Notes: generated from the sequence alone by a model not told the origin. A stretch of DNA of 64,000 nt from Flaveria trinervia (GCA_025506515.1 CM046458.1:38431940-38495939), one strand, 5' to 3'; shown: positions 48,508-61,217, counted from the stretch's first letter. Numbers and translations: made by a program.

Positions 48508-48978
48508 TGTTAGGGTTCAACAATGGAATAAACTAAAGCTTACCAAATCATAATCACAGCCTACTAAAGATCTCATTATATGAGTTCAGAGACCAAATTG
48601 ATAATAAGAAGAAAACAAATACAAGACAAAGTCATCAAGACAACAAGAAAAGTCAAAAATTAGGTCATGATGTAATATTAGTATAAATAGTCCCACTAGT
48701 GCATTTTTGCAAGTGTGGCTTTTGTGTGTGTGTTTCTCATGAGGTGAATCACCACCCAAGGAGAAATCCTCTCCTTTGGGCGGGTTTGATTTCACCAGAC
48801 ATATATAATTCACATTGTAACTTGTTTATCAACATCAATAAAATCATAACATTATTATTAACCATCTCTTTGTTCTTTGATTCACACACGTCCACCCATC
48901 TTAATTTTGTTTTCTAGATCTGAATAAGATAAATCCTAAGATCCAAGCTCAATGAATCTGAAATATATTGATTTAGCA
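48508..48978 (+). repeat. Element D 3' LTR (possibly truncated)
   Basis: Matches D 5' LTR parts 1 and 2. It is uninterrupted where the TRIM-like element sits in the 5' copy. It ends TTTAGCA, with CAAGC following. Confidence 0.7.
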
Positions 48979-49055
48979 CAAGCTTTTCTCCTGTATAGAA
49001 CAACCTTGACAGGTCATGATTCTTTCTGTAAATATCTTTACTATTACAGGAATAG

Positions 49056-49886
49056 TGTTGGTCTGTCAAAACAAGGTTTATCTCTCAAACTCACTTAAAC
49101 ACACTCCGATGTTGAAGTAGAATCCTTGACTTCATTGATAATAATATACTAAGTTAATCAACAGAAGAAATATATTTCAAGATACTTGCATATATTACTT
49201 CTCAACTCAAAGTTTACAAGACTCTTAGAAGTATGACTACATGAGTTACAATGAGAAACTATATATATACTACTATCGTTTGTACTTAGATTACCAGCTG
49301 GAACTTACGACTAAACAAATATATATTGTTAGAAGTAAGGTATCTATGATAAAATACTACCCTAGACTAGGTAGTTATGACAAGTCCATGACTTACCTTT
49401 TTTCACCAACTAAACATGGAAACTGTACTAATTGATAAAAGGTGAACAGTTGAATAAAGTATGATCAACTACACGGATGTCGGAAAGCGCCATGCAATAT
49501 CTCAGAGGTGGTAGCGGTTGCCAGACCGACCATACTTATGTCCACTGGTTCATAGCTGGTTTTCCGAAGGTTAATTGCCTTCGGAAGAATAAGTTTTTCT
49601 GAAGCTATTTACACTTCAGAAGAATGAACTTCTTCCGAGATCTCTCCTAGTTTTTAAGAGCTTTATTCTTCGAATGTCTTTGTCTTGAATCTTCTAATTC
49701 TTTAACGTCGGAAGAGGATTTACTTAGTCTCAGAAGACTGAGTTCCTCTTTAGAAGTTCTTCTTGCTTGAGCTTCAGAAGTTCTTACCTTCGGAAGTGCA
49801 GCTTTGTCTTTGGAAGACTTTATTCAGTCGCACCAAAAATTCTTCTAAGTGTTGTTTTGGTTGCACCAGCCTTATTTGATCCAACA
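49056..49886 (-). mobile_element. Solo LTR of family C, reversed
   Basis: The minus strand starts TGTTGGATCAAATAAGGCTGGTGCAACC and ends near TTGACAGACCAACA. Its text follows 54185-55053, including CTTCGGAAG words (49560-49820), and no internal sequence follows. The flanks (AATAG and CAATG) do not match, so it may be a recombinant or truncated end. The short stretch 48984-49055 before it holds nothing recognisable. Confidence 0.75.
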
Positions 49887-51847
49887 CAATGTTTCAAATG
49901 ATGCTATTAGTACTTGTATCCCATTCTTAGTTTCAAACATGAGCTTCATGCACATACAAATTAAACTTGGATACTTTGTATTTTCCAACATTATTGTATT
50001 ATTATGTATATTTGGTGCTATTAATCTTACTATTTATCTTTATACATTCCAAATATTGTGTTTGCTATATTATCTTCAGAATTTGATCATTTATTGAATA
50101 ACGACACCTTCTTATTTGCAAATGGGGATTTCCTAGTATCTGGTAGCTTCCTTAAATGAGTTGATCTTTGTTTCATCTTTTGATTTGCTTGGTCAGGTGT
50201 ATGAAAACTAATAGGCATAACATCTTATACGTCTTTTTCTATTTCTGGTTGTTTACCTTTCATACCTATCCCTTTTGATTTTTCAATGTTAGCTTTTGTA
50301 TTCTTGCAGCTAATCCCTTGCTGATTGATTAGTGTCAATTGGCTCATTAGATCAAAGCACGGTCTATCCCTAGGTGAGTTGTTTTAAAAAACCTTCCGCT
50401 ACTCATGATTTTTGTGAATTCAGTGCAGACTTTATCTATTTCTTGGAATTGGGACTCAGTAAATTGTTTTGCTCCAAAAACATCTTTTGTGTTTTGAACA
50501 TTATTCTCATCATTCATTCATTCCCACTTCTATCAGTATTCACAACATTCTCCACCTCATCTCCTTGGATATCATTAGATTTTTCATGTTCTAACATCTC
50601 TAGTTATGTTATCACATTTCATGCTATTATATTTTTTTTGTATTATCATCACCCTTAGAAACATTCACATTATCTGTTTTAGCATTCACCTCTTCTTGGG
50701 GGTGTTGTGCAAGTCTCTCTTTCCATAGCCCTGATCTGAATATCCACATCATTTGGATACATACTAATAGCTTTGCTAATAATTCTTCCACCACATCTAG
50801 CAAGTTATCGAGCTCACTAATTTTTTTATGAAGTAGAAATTTCCACTCCTACAAAGAATTTTCATTTCTTATGTTAGTATTAAAACCTATTTATTACATT
50901 ATGTACTATTATAACAAACATATATTATATCTATCTTCTTCATGTCTATCAAATACACCAATTCCTTGAAACCCATAATTTATATCTATACATGTTACAT
51001 ATGCGTGATACAATAATTTTTTAGGAAACCTTAGATATTGTTGGTCGTAACTATATCGTTTGAAGATTCGTATATACCTTGAACTAAGTCCATCTAATCA
51101 AATCCAACTAATTGTGTATCTAGATGCATGATCTCAATTAGCTTTCAATAAAAAATAATAATAATAAAATAAAAAGTAAAATAAAAAAAACTTTTTCCTT
51201 CAAATTTTAACAAGTGAAGCTTATGAATGGTCCTTGTTCATCGTCATGGCAAGTAAAGTGATTTACACATACTTTTATGATGTAAATTAAGCTCTCTAAA
51301 AGTTGTCCATCAAATCCTAGAGAAATAATGACATATTCAAATATATAGTAAATACAACTTATATAGTTGTCAGCATAGTTTATAAGCCACAGTTTGTTAG
51401 TTTACAAAATCTCATTTGACTTCTTAAGTTTTCTTATTATTGTATGTAGAAAATCAATAATCGGAACAAACTCTATGAAAATTTTAAGCATGATAAGTTA
51501 TGTTAGTTGCTAAGAAAATTTTAGTTGTATATTATAACGTATACCATAGAAAACTAGACGAGGGTCGATAATTTTCTATTAATTTATTTAGAATCTATTT
51601 TCAACTTGTTTAGGAACACGAAAATTGGAAATGGGTGAACTCTTGTATGATCAAGGTGACAAGAATTTAATAGACAACTAATCATGCAAGTAAAAAATGA
51701 AGTTAGAAAATAAGATAAAATCAACTTTATAAAACTTTTAAGTGGATGTTAATTAATCAATTATGTCTTTCTATGATCTTCCAATCGAGAGTTGTCTTCA
51801 CCAGCTTGTCTTCCTAAAACAGTAGGGATCATTATTACATCAACATG
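49887..51847. other. Decayed non-coding region, possible minus-strand gene remnant
   Basis: There is no intact frame. On the minus strand between about 50770 and 50090 scattered text reads PNDVDIQIRAMERE, CFDLMSQLTLINQQG, HTPDQANQKMKQRS and LPDTRKSPFANKKV. The F-D-L and SPF-x-NK words resemble the linker that precedes Ulp1-like domains in plant transposon-associated proteins, but stops are frequent. 50820-51847 is AT-rich and featureless. Confidence 0.25.
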
Positions 51848-53621
51848 TGTAAGGCCCCGTTCCCGGAACGCTTACAGTTAGACATTCATCACACATAATT
51901 TTTAAGACACGTTAAATTTGATTAAAATATCGTAGCGAACAATTAACAAAAACTATTTCATGCATTAATAATTACTTTAGCCAAATAATTATTGTCAAGG
52001 TTACAAAATATCATTTAGTTGCATTGCAACACAAAAATATCATTTCTGCATAAATTAGATGCGAGTCTTTATTCGCGAAGCAGCTTCACCCTTGTGTCAT
52101 CCCCAACAACAATGTATAAAAGTCAGCGTTGTTGAGTGAGTTCTAGTTTTATAAATATATAAGTAGCTTTCATTCGTTTAAAACATTATCTTTACTTTCA
52201 CATTGATCACAAATCATACGTACACATAGATAATATTTATTATTATCTTCGGTCATCATTCATTTTCGTTCGTATCGCACGTTTAGTACTTTCATCATTA
52301 TCTTTCAATTTTAGCTAGACCAATGCCATGTGCTATACCTCTAACATTGTGCACGAAGCTGGAACTGGGCCGAAAGGTATAAATAGACTCCTAACATTAT
52401 GCATGAAGCTCACTCCAGTACCTTGGGCAAGCAAAAAGGGCCCCGTTTGTTTGGTCAATCATAAGGATTAGACCCATATGTGTATCCTCATGGGTTAGCT
52501 AAACCACACATAGTTGAGCTAACAACTCCCTTAATGAGTTGTGAACCTCCTTTTATTTTGCTCGCAAGACTTTTCATTCATTCATTACGTTTCATTTTTC
52601 ATTATCATTAACATCCACTTTCATTACATAATACTTTACGTACATTAGTATAAACACACCACGTAAATTCACAGAATAATACGTAGTAAGGAAAACAGAG
52701 AAACAGGCCGCAAACATGCATAACACCAACAAACATCATCACCAAAACATTCCAAGTCTTAGTCTCTAAATCCATGGGAACTATGCAGGCGCATGGCCAC
52801 TTAGGAACATGGGGAACACTTAGTCGCTTGGGAAAATCCTAGGCACAAGGGCAAGCTCTAGGCACATGGGAACTTAGGCGCATGGGAAACACCTAGGCCT
52901 ATGGGCAACACTTAGGCGTCTGGGTAGAATCCTAGGCGCATGGGAACTATGCGGGTGCATGAACTTGACTTAGGCGCATGGGCACTGTTATTCAACATAC
53001 ATCATTTTAAGACCCCAAATCATCATCTTAACATATTTTAGCCTCGTTTGTAACATACTAAGCATCAAACAAAGCATAGAACCATGATCATCACCTAAAA
53101 ACCTGCCTAGCATACACCCACCCAAAACAGGGTACACACATACATATGGGTACACACCAAAACATCATAAAAACATTATAGCATGCATTTTCAGCCCCAA
53201 ACACAAGTTTAAAATTGGTAAAAACAAGGATTTAGAACTCACATGATGCAGCCTTTGAGCAAAACTCCTCCAACTCAAAATCACAAAGAGTTCTAACACC
53301 TAACACACCAAAAAATACCCACACCAAACACACAAACAAACACATAAGCACGAACAAAGTTGGAAACCCAACCAAAACACAAGAAAACTTACCTTAACAG
53401 ATCTTCTTCTTTTCTCTAAAACCGAGAGAAACTCTATTTTCTCTCTCTCTAAAATCCAAAAGAAACAATGATGGAACATGATGTGGGTGGCCATGTTTCC
53501 TTTTTGAACAAAATTATGTTAAAGTTTGCCTCTTACACAACTTTAATCCCTTGACTTGGGTTATTTTGCTTTTCTTTTTTTATTCACAATATCTCTTCTT
53601 ATAAAATTTCCAACTGTTACA
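51848..53621 (-). mobile_element. Solo Ty3/gypsy-type LTR, reversed (1.77 kb)
   Basis: The plus strand reads TGTAAGGCCCCG at the left and CTGTTACA at the right, so the LTR lies on the minus strand. Flanks are ACATG (51843-51847) and ACTTG (53622-53626), one mismatch from a 5-bp duplication. Its landmarks match the LTR at 34280 in reverse, including the GAGTTCTAGT/ACTCAC segment, the CACCGGGCAC-like part and the CATGCGCCTA array (52780-52990). No internal sequence remains. Confidence 0.8.
52780..52990 (-). repeat. CATGCGCCTA word array in reversed solo LTR
   Basis: About ten AGGCGCATGGG words with short variable spacers (AACACTTAGG, AACTATG). Same words and same place in the LTR as 34950-35230. 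Confidence 0.7.
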
Positions 53622-54184
53622 ACTTGGCACTAGTTTTGATAGTGATCATCTTGTACTAATGTCTCATTTTCAAATAAAGTGTTCACTTTCTTCAACACAC
53701 TCTAAGAAAGATGGTGGTATTTACACTTGTTCAACAGCTCACTATATTAATATTAGCTAAATCATTTTATTTTTATCAAATACATACAAGATTCACTAAC
53801 TAATATAGTAAATACAAAACATAGGAGTGGATATTGATGAAAGCTTTAAGTTCAGACTCTTCCTCTTCAGCTTGATCTTTCTCTTAAACCTTAATCTTAT
53901 TTTTTTACGAGGGATATGTTTATAAAGATAAATGGGAGGGAGACCTCTAAAATAGGTTACTAATTCTTTATGACCTAGAGAATGATTTTCAAGACATGAG
54001 TGAAATTCATAAACATTGTAAGCAACATACTATGGTTAAATTTTGTTTTTTATACTTTGTGTGAAAAAAGATTTTTAAAAGTCTCCTTCCACGTATTACC
54101 CTAGGGTTTGTAAAGATTGTTGTTACTTTGTGTTATCAAGAACACATAATGTCCTTTTTATTTATATATTTGAAAATAGGTTAG
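53622..54184. other. Intergenic spacer
   Basis: AT-rich sequence between the solo LTR and element C1. I see no gene, repeat or clear motif. Confidence 0.5.
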
Positions 54185-55053
54185 TGTTGGTTCAAAAAGA
54201 AGGTTGGTGCAACCAAAACCAAATCACTTAGACAAATTTTGGTGCAACTTACAAAGGATTTCCGAAGCTAATTATGGGACTTCCGAAGGAAATAGAGTTC
54301 TTCCGAAGACAATGTAAAAGTTTTACTTCCAAAGACAAACTCTACTTTCGAATACAAAAGTGCTCACCTTCGAAGATCAAGTCTTAGAAGAAAAGATCAT
54401 AAGTGAACTTTCAATGTATAAAGAACAGAAGAAGTCAATCAAGCCTCAGAAGAAGTAGCCTCTTCCGAAGTATAAATGGCTCGAAAGGTACTTGCTCTTC
54501 TGAAGCCATTTAACCTTCGGAAGACACTGCTATGAACTAGTGGACATAAGTATGGTCTCTGACACTCCGCTACAGGCCTCTGATACTACATGGTGTTTTC
54601 CTAAAAGGCCATGTAGTTGACCATACTTTATTCCATTGTTCATCTTTTTATGTTAGTACAAGTTACCAACTTTAGTTGGTGAAAAAAGGTAAGTCATGGA
54701 CATGTCATGACTACCATATCTTCGATAAAACTTTATCTAAGATACCTTAAACTATAGCTTTGTAGTATTTGCTTTAGTTAGAGGATTCCAGCTGGTATCA
54801 AAGTATTTCCGGCTGTAGGTAGTATTATATATAGTTTCTCATTGTAACTCATAACATCATGCTTGTAAGAGTCTTGTAATACTTTGAGTTAAGAAGCAAT
54901 ATATGCAAGTACCTTCAAAATTATCTTTGTGTTCTTTGTTACTTATTATATTACTATCAACTCTAAGAATAGACTCTTCTTCATCTGATCTGAGTGTAAC
55001 ATAAATGAGTTTGAGAGAAAAACCAAGTGTCTAGTGACAAAACTGATCCGGCA
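54185..55053 (+). repeat. C1 5' LTR
   Basis: Starts TGTTGGTTCAAAAAG and ends GATCCGGCA. CTTCCGAAG words lie at 54245-54540 and TATATATAG at 54826-54834. It is 150 bp longer than the C2 LTR, largely between 54545 and 54720. Confidence 0.87.
54826..54834 (+). promoter_or_regulatory. C1 LTR TATA box
   Basis: TATATATAG; the same box is at 46831-46838 in the C2 LTR. It is downstream of the CTTCCGAAG word cluster, the usual U3 arrangement. Confidence 0.55.
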
Positions 55054-55055
55054 AT

Positions 55056-55067
55056 TGGTATCAGAGC
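55056..55067 (+). other. C1 primer binding site
   Basis: TGGTATCAGAGC, a full match to the initiator methionine tRNA PBS, two bases after the LTR. Confidence 0.9.
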
Positions 55068-55142
55068 TATTTAGGCTCTTGATTATGAGATCTTACCATC
55101 CTAATCAACCTGTTTTTCACTCCTCCTTACACCACACTCAAT

Positions 55143-57761
55143 ATGGCCCTCAACAAGTCTGAAGTAGAGATGGGAACAATGACTAAAGCTCCTATCATCA
55201 CCCCTGAAAACTTCAGGTGATGGAGCAGACACATGGAAGGTTTCATGAGGTATAAAGACATCAAGATGTGGTATTCTATTGTCAATAGGCCGTATAAACA
55301 CAAGGTGGCAGCACCTGATGGAAACGATGCTATGATAGAGTAGGCTGTTGAAGATTAGTCTAAGGACCGAAAGAAGATGGACATTGATAGCAATGCAATG
55401 ACTATTCTTATGACTGTAATAACCAACTCCATCATGGTGGGGTTTGAGCATTGCAAGTCAGCTAAAGAACTGTTTGATGCCCTTGCTTAAATGTACTCTA
55501 GCTCAAATGACTCCAAGAGGGACTCACTAAAGCAGCAGTTTAAGAACTTTACCTATACAGCTGAAGAGACTCTCAGTGAGCAATATTTCAGGTACATGGA
55601 TCTCATTTCGTCCCTTCAGTCTGTCGTGATTACTCCTGAACTTAGAGACCTCACAAGAAAGTTCATGAGTGCTCTTCCAAATGAGTGGACGTTCTACTAT
55701 GTCGCTATCAAGTGAACAAAAAATCTAAACACCCTCACCATGACCAAACTCCATGGCATCCTTGATGGATACCATTTGGAGATGCAGAGAAGGAAATGCC
55801 ATCAGACAAGCAGACCCTTGAGTCTTCCAGCTAGCAACGCCTTGGTGGTTGCTGAAGGCTCAGGATCCACACAACCTCAACAGTATTTGAATTACACTAA
55901 GCAGCCATCCTGCTCATCTAGACCATACATCACATTTCCTGAGACTCGAAGGTCTCATTGGACTCAGCATAGTTCCTTTCAGGACAAATGTGCCTTTGTC
56001 TAAGGAAGTGGACACTTTAGTGATTTTTAGGACTGCTTTGATGATCTAGAGTGCTTCAGTCTAGATGATCTGGAGTACGTGGACATTGTACAACAAATGG
56101 CTCTTTTAACCTATAGAGCAAAGAAACTTTTCAAGAGAACTAGAAGGCAATTTCCCCAGAACCCAACCAACAAAAAATTTGAGTTTGACAAAACCAAGGC
56201 CAAATGTTACATCTATAACTAGGTTGGTCATTTTGCAAGTGAATGCAAGGCTCACAAGTCAAATTCGGGAACCCCATAGGCCTCCACACATCCCTCTACA
56301 TCAAAGCCCACTGCTACAATGGCTTAAGAAGTTGACTGGAGCTTTATGGTACAGGATATGACTTCTGCTCAAGCACTCATGACAGGGACAAATGACAGTA
56401 AGGTATATGAACATCTCTGTACTACTGCATGTATTGCTAAGGTTAAACTGTATGAGGACTACACTATGGAGATTAAATCCAATATTGAGTCCCTAAATGT
56501 TTTAAAAGCTAATTTTAAAAGGGTTGAATCTGACTATCAAAGAAAAATAAAAGAGCTAGAGAAAACTACGTCCTTGTTAAAACACGAACATACAAACTAT
56601 AAGACTCAAATAAAGGATTTAATGTCTAAATTGTCTAAGGCTCAAGCCCAGTTTGTCACTGATGAGGCTCAAGCCAGGAAGTATGCTATTTCTGAGCAGA
56701 ATTTCCAAGTTATTATTGCATCATCCACCCACTTCAAAATTTGTTATCAAAACAAAGAAGGGGTGGGGACCAATGAAATTGCTCCACCACATTCTTATGA
56801 GTCCATAAGACAACCTAGATGTGGTACAGAAGAGAAAGAGGTCCCATCTGCTGACTCATCATCACTTGAGTTGAAAAATGATGCAATAATAGAGGCCAGT
56901 ACAGGGAAGGAACAGGTAAATCAACCCACCTCTCCCAGTGAAGATCAAATCCTAACCACCAAATCCAAAAGAAGCAGAGCTAAAGTTGCAAGAAGAACTG
57001 CCAAGAAAGTCGTTGAGTTCAAGCTGATGATTGACCCAAAACAAAAGGGTGTATTCATCTCAGCTGGATTCCAAGTGGTAGGTAACTCTGATCAAGGAAA
57101 GGAGTGTAGTACCAACACTCCTGTCCTACCAAAGGATCATAAGTTAAAAGGAAAGGTTGCTATTAAAGAGAAAAAGAACAAGAAACAACAATCCTCAAGT
57201 TCCCAAAAGACTAACAATGCATGCATAATGTGTGGTTTGCAAAACCACGTGGCTAAAGATTTCTACTACAATCCTGCTAGCACATGTTATGCAAATAATG
57301 TTAAGAGAGAAGGAGTGAGGGAAGGTTTCTCATTTGGACCCTATCAAATGGTCCAAGTGATGAAAAATCGAAAGCTGGTTTCCAAAGCAAGGTTGCTTTC
57401 AGAAGAAAATTCTTCTTTCAAAGGGAAAATGGGTTCGGAAGCTAAAGCTATTAAAAATGTAAAGAACAAAAGAGCTCCCTTGAAACCACCCCAGAAGAAG
57501 ACTGCTTTAGAAGAAAAAGTGGTGAAGGGTTCTTCTGAAAAGAAAGAAGCTTCGGAAGAATGCCATGTTGTGCAAGCCTTAAAAGGCTCATCCTTAATGA
57601 TCAACCAAAAGATGGATGGGAAGATCAAGAAGGATGTTGCAGCCCAAACCTCTTCTTCAAAGACATCCATTAAACCCCCATGCTTAACCTTTGGTTCAAT
57701 TATGTCACTATCATTGGAAGAACCTAAGACCAATAAGGCTTGGGTCTCCAATCAAAACTAA
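55143..57761 (+). pseudogene. C1 gag with two damaged CCHC knuckles
   Basis: From ATG 55143 (MALNKSEVEMGTMTKAP) one frame is kept to 57761, interrupted by nonsense codons (among them at 55218-55220, 55488, 55713 and 56001). The gag text includes TPENFR, MDIDSNAMTILMTVITNS, SAKELFDALA, LKQQFKNFTYTAEETLSEQYFRYM and LTRKFMSALPNEW. The first knuckle (56205-56246) reads C-x2-Y with a TAG inside. A long coiled coil (56346-56700) follows, then a Lys/Ser-rich part. The second knuckle (57222-57263) has its last Cys changed to Phe. The end TNKAWVSNQN resembles the end of B gag (VWVSKAN). Positions 57400-57560 contain CTTCGGAAG-type words in the coding text. Confidence 0.85.
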
Positions 57762-60700
57762 TAATCTCATCTTATGTGCAGGGACATCCATATGACAAGA
57801 ATAACAATGTCTGTATTGTGGATAGTGGATGCTCTAGGCACATGACAAGAAATAGATCTCTCCTTCAACAATTTCAACATTATGATGGAGGTCCTGTCCA
57901 GTTTGAAGGTGATGCCGGAGGATATATTTCTGGCAGAGGAAGTATAACCAATGGAAAGTTAAAAGTTGACAAAGTTAATTTTTTCAAATAGCTTGAACAC
58001 AATCTGTTAATTGTTTCTCAGTTTTGTGATCAAAAGCATCAAATGCTCTTCACAGAACATGAGTGCATTATCCTCAAACCTGGGATGACAATTCCTCTAG
58101 AATTGGTTCTTCTTAGATCTCCCAGGAAAGGGGATATGTACAAGCTAGATATGAACAATGCTTCCCTAATGGGTGATGTATTATGCTTTCTTTCCAAAGC
58201 TAATAGTGATGAGTCAAAACTTTGGCATAAACGTATGTGTCATGTAAATTTTAAGACAATGAATAAATTGGCTAAAAATAACTTGGTACATAGTTTGCCT
58301 AAAAAGGAATTTTTCTGCAAAGATAACTGTGTTGAATGCCTGAAAGGAAGCAACACAGGGCATCTCACAAATCCAAAGTGTTAACTCCATCACCACTCCA
58401 TTACACTTATTACACAAGGATCTATTTGGTCTCACAAGTATAATGAGCATTGGAAGAAAATCATACTGCCTTGTGATTGTTAATGATTTTATAAGATTTA
58501 CAAGGGTATTCTTTTTAAGATCTAAATATGAAACTGCTGAAACATTAAAATCTTTTATTCTTAAAATAGAAAATCAAATTGATCACAAGGTTAACATAAT
58601 CAGAAGTGATCAAGGGACTAAGTTTAAGAACTTCGTTCTTGACTCATTTTGTAACTCAAAAGGAAGTGCCATACAATATAGTGCTCCCAAAACTCCTCAG
58701 CAAAATGGTGTTGCTGAGAGGAGGAACATGACACTTATTGAGGCTGCTCGAACTATGTTAGCTGATTCCAACTACCACTAACATTCTGGGCAGAGGCAGT
58801 CAGCACTGCATGCTATGTGCAGATAGGGTTCTTGTTGTTAAGCAACATGGAAAACCCCTTATGAGCTATGGAATAAGAAGCCACCATTCATTGGCTTTCT
58901 AAGGTCCTTTGGTAGCAGGTGTACCATACTTAACACAAAGGACAATTTGGCAAAATTTGTTGAAAAGTCAGATGATGCTATATTGTTGGATACTCTTCTA
59001 GCTCCAAAGCTTATAGAGTTTACAACATCAAGAATCAACAATTTGAGGAATCATCTAATATTATTGTTAATAAGCACACTCCTTGTGTTAGGGGGAATGG
59101 CCCTGATAATATTTTTGATTTAGAATTGTTTCCAAACTATTCTAAACCATCTTGTGAGAATGTTGCAGTTGGAGCATGTGCTCAAAGTGATTTTGATGCT
59201 GATCAACTGTTTGAGCTACCCAGGCCTCTTCCAAGTTCTCCAAGAGCTGCTATAAATCAAGCTTCCACTATCGGCAAATCTGATAGTATAACTATATCAA
59301 GGGATAGTGAAGCTTCAACTAGTGAATCACCTGCTGATCCTCAAATTTCATCAGGTGATCCTGCATAACACTAAGCTGATAGAAGTAGCATCTTGAAGGA
59401 ACAGGCAACTGTTAATGCTACTTCACAACTAACAACTGATGATGTTTCTCATTCATTCAACCAGTCCTTATTGAATGAGTTTGAAATAGCAGCTGAACAA
59501 AGTGTTCAAGGTCCTGAGCAAAATATGTCCAATCTAGATCTATCTTTGCAACTGGAAGTGATTCGTTGTCTAAGGATTCATAACACTCATCTAGTTGAAA
59601 ACATAATAGGGGATGTCTCTTAAGGTGTGAGTACAAGAGGACAGACTCATCATAGGAATGTCTACTTGTGCTCTTGTTTCCTGTCCTAGATGGAACCCAA
59701 GAAGGTAGAAGATGCCTTGAAAATTAGTAGTTGGGTTGAATCGATGCAAGGGGAGCTGCATCGATTCACGAGACAAAAGGTTTGGGGACTATGTCCGCTA
59801 CCATCTGGTCAAGTACCTATAGGCACAAAATGGGTGTTTAGAAACAATAGAGATGACAGAGGCTTGATTATCAAGAAAAAGGCAAGACTGGTGGTTCAAG
59901 GATACACTCAAGAGGAGGTAATCATTTATGCTGATGTCTTTGCACCAGTAGCAAGACTTGAGGCAGTTATGATCTTCCTTGCTTATGTTGCATCCAAGAA
60001 TTTCACTGTCTACTAACTTCATGTCAAGTGTGCCTTTCTATATGGGGATATAGATAGGGAAATCTACTTGTGCCAACCTCTAGGATTTGAAGACCCACAG
60101 CAGCCTAACTATGTGTGCAAATCGGATAAAGCTCTATATGGATTGCACCAAGCACCTAGGCTGTGGTATGAGACCTTGTCTCAGTTTCTTCTAAAGAATG
60201 GTTACACTATAGTACCATTGACAAGACTCACTTCATTAGGAAGTCTGGAAAGGATATTTTGCTTGTTCAAGTCTATGTTGATGACATCATCTTTGGTTCT
60301 TCAAACGACCAAATGTGCAAAGACTTTGAAAGCATTATGAAGAAGAAGTTTGAGATGAGTTCCATGGGAAAAATGGACTTTTTCCTTGGAATTCAGGTGA
60401 ATCAATCGATGGGAGTGTTTTTCATCAATCAATCCAAGTATCTCAATAACATCTGAGAAATATTTGAAAAGAAAGATTGTAAGCAAGCCAAGACACCCAT
60501 ACCAAGAAACCATAATCTTTGTCCTAACCTTGAGGGGGAGGATACTTATCAACATCAGTATAAGGATGTATTGGTTCTCTGATGTATCTCACAGCTAGTA
60601 GACATAATATTATGTTTGCAACATGCATTTATGCAAGATATCAGGCTGCTCCAAAGGTGTCTCACCTAACTGCTGCCAAAAGAATACTCAAATACCTCAA

Positions 60701-61217
60701 AGGAACACCTAAATTAGGTCTTTGGTATCCAAGGAACAATGATTTTAATCTCTATGGATACTCTGACAGTGACTATGGTGGCTGCAACATTGACAAGAAA
60801 TCAACATCAGGAGGATGTCAATTTCTTGGTGGAAGGATCATTTCATGGCAATGCAAGAAACAATCCTATGTCTCTACATTAACTACTGAAGCTGAATACA
60901 TTGCTGTTGCAACTTGCTATGCTCAGCTACTACGGATTCGGAATCAGATGTTAGACTATGGATTCAACTTTATGAGCACTCCTATCCACATTGACAACAA
61001 CAGTGTTATCTCTATCACTGAAAATCCTGTGAAGCACTCTAAAATAAAGCATATTGATATCGAGTATCATTTCATTAGAGATATTCATGAGAGAAATTTG
61101 ATTAAACTAATCAAAGTTGATTCAAATGAATAATATGTTGACTTGTTCACCAAAGCTTTTGACGAATAGAGATTTAAGTATCTCATTACAGCTATTGGGA
61201 TGATAAACATTGATTAG
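57762..61217 (+). pseudogene. C1 pol (protease, integrase, RT, RNase H)
   Basis: Pol follows gag in another frame. The protease has CIVDSGCSRHMT with an intact D-S-G (57821-57829). The integrase zinc part has WHKRMCHVNF and CVECLKG, then the core in shifted frames: LHKDLFGL, RSDQGTKF and QQNGVAERRN. RT (59690-60460) has IGTKWVFRNN and FAPVARLEAV. The first catalytic Asp region reads, after a stop, LHVKCAFLYG (Asp to His). YVDD at 60274-60285 is intact in another frame. RNase H (60582-61217) has YGYSDSDYGGC, STSGGCQFLGGR, TEAEYIA and KHIDIEYHFIRDIHE, with stops at 61130 and near 61170. It closely matches the C2 fragment. It cannot encode a functional polyprotein. Confidence 0.88.

Larger units (their letters stand above)
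36928..48978 (+). mobile_element. Element D, LTR-bounded remnant containing nested pieces
   Basis: A direct repeat of about 470 bp starts at 36928 (TGTTGGCGTTCAACAATG) and at 48508 (TGTTAGGGTTCAACAATG). The right copy is preceded by the purine tract TTTAGGGGGAGTA, as expected for a 3' LTR. CAAGC flanks both outer edges (36923-36927 and 48979-48983). The same word also occurs about 15 bp beyond the end of homology in the left copy (39223-39230 ACAAGCTT), so the duplication is not secure and the right LTR may be truncated. The interior has no pol of its own: it holds a PBS-like site, the C2 fragment and non-coding repeats. Confidence 0.55.

Noticed and set aside
49051..49891. Target duplication around the reversed C solo LTR
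   Set aside because: AATAG and CAATG do not match, so no duplication is claimed.
55056..55067. tRNA gene fragments at TGGTATCAGAGC sites
   Set aside because: Only the 12-base PBS complement is present, next to LTR ends; no cloverleaf sequence surrounds it.
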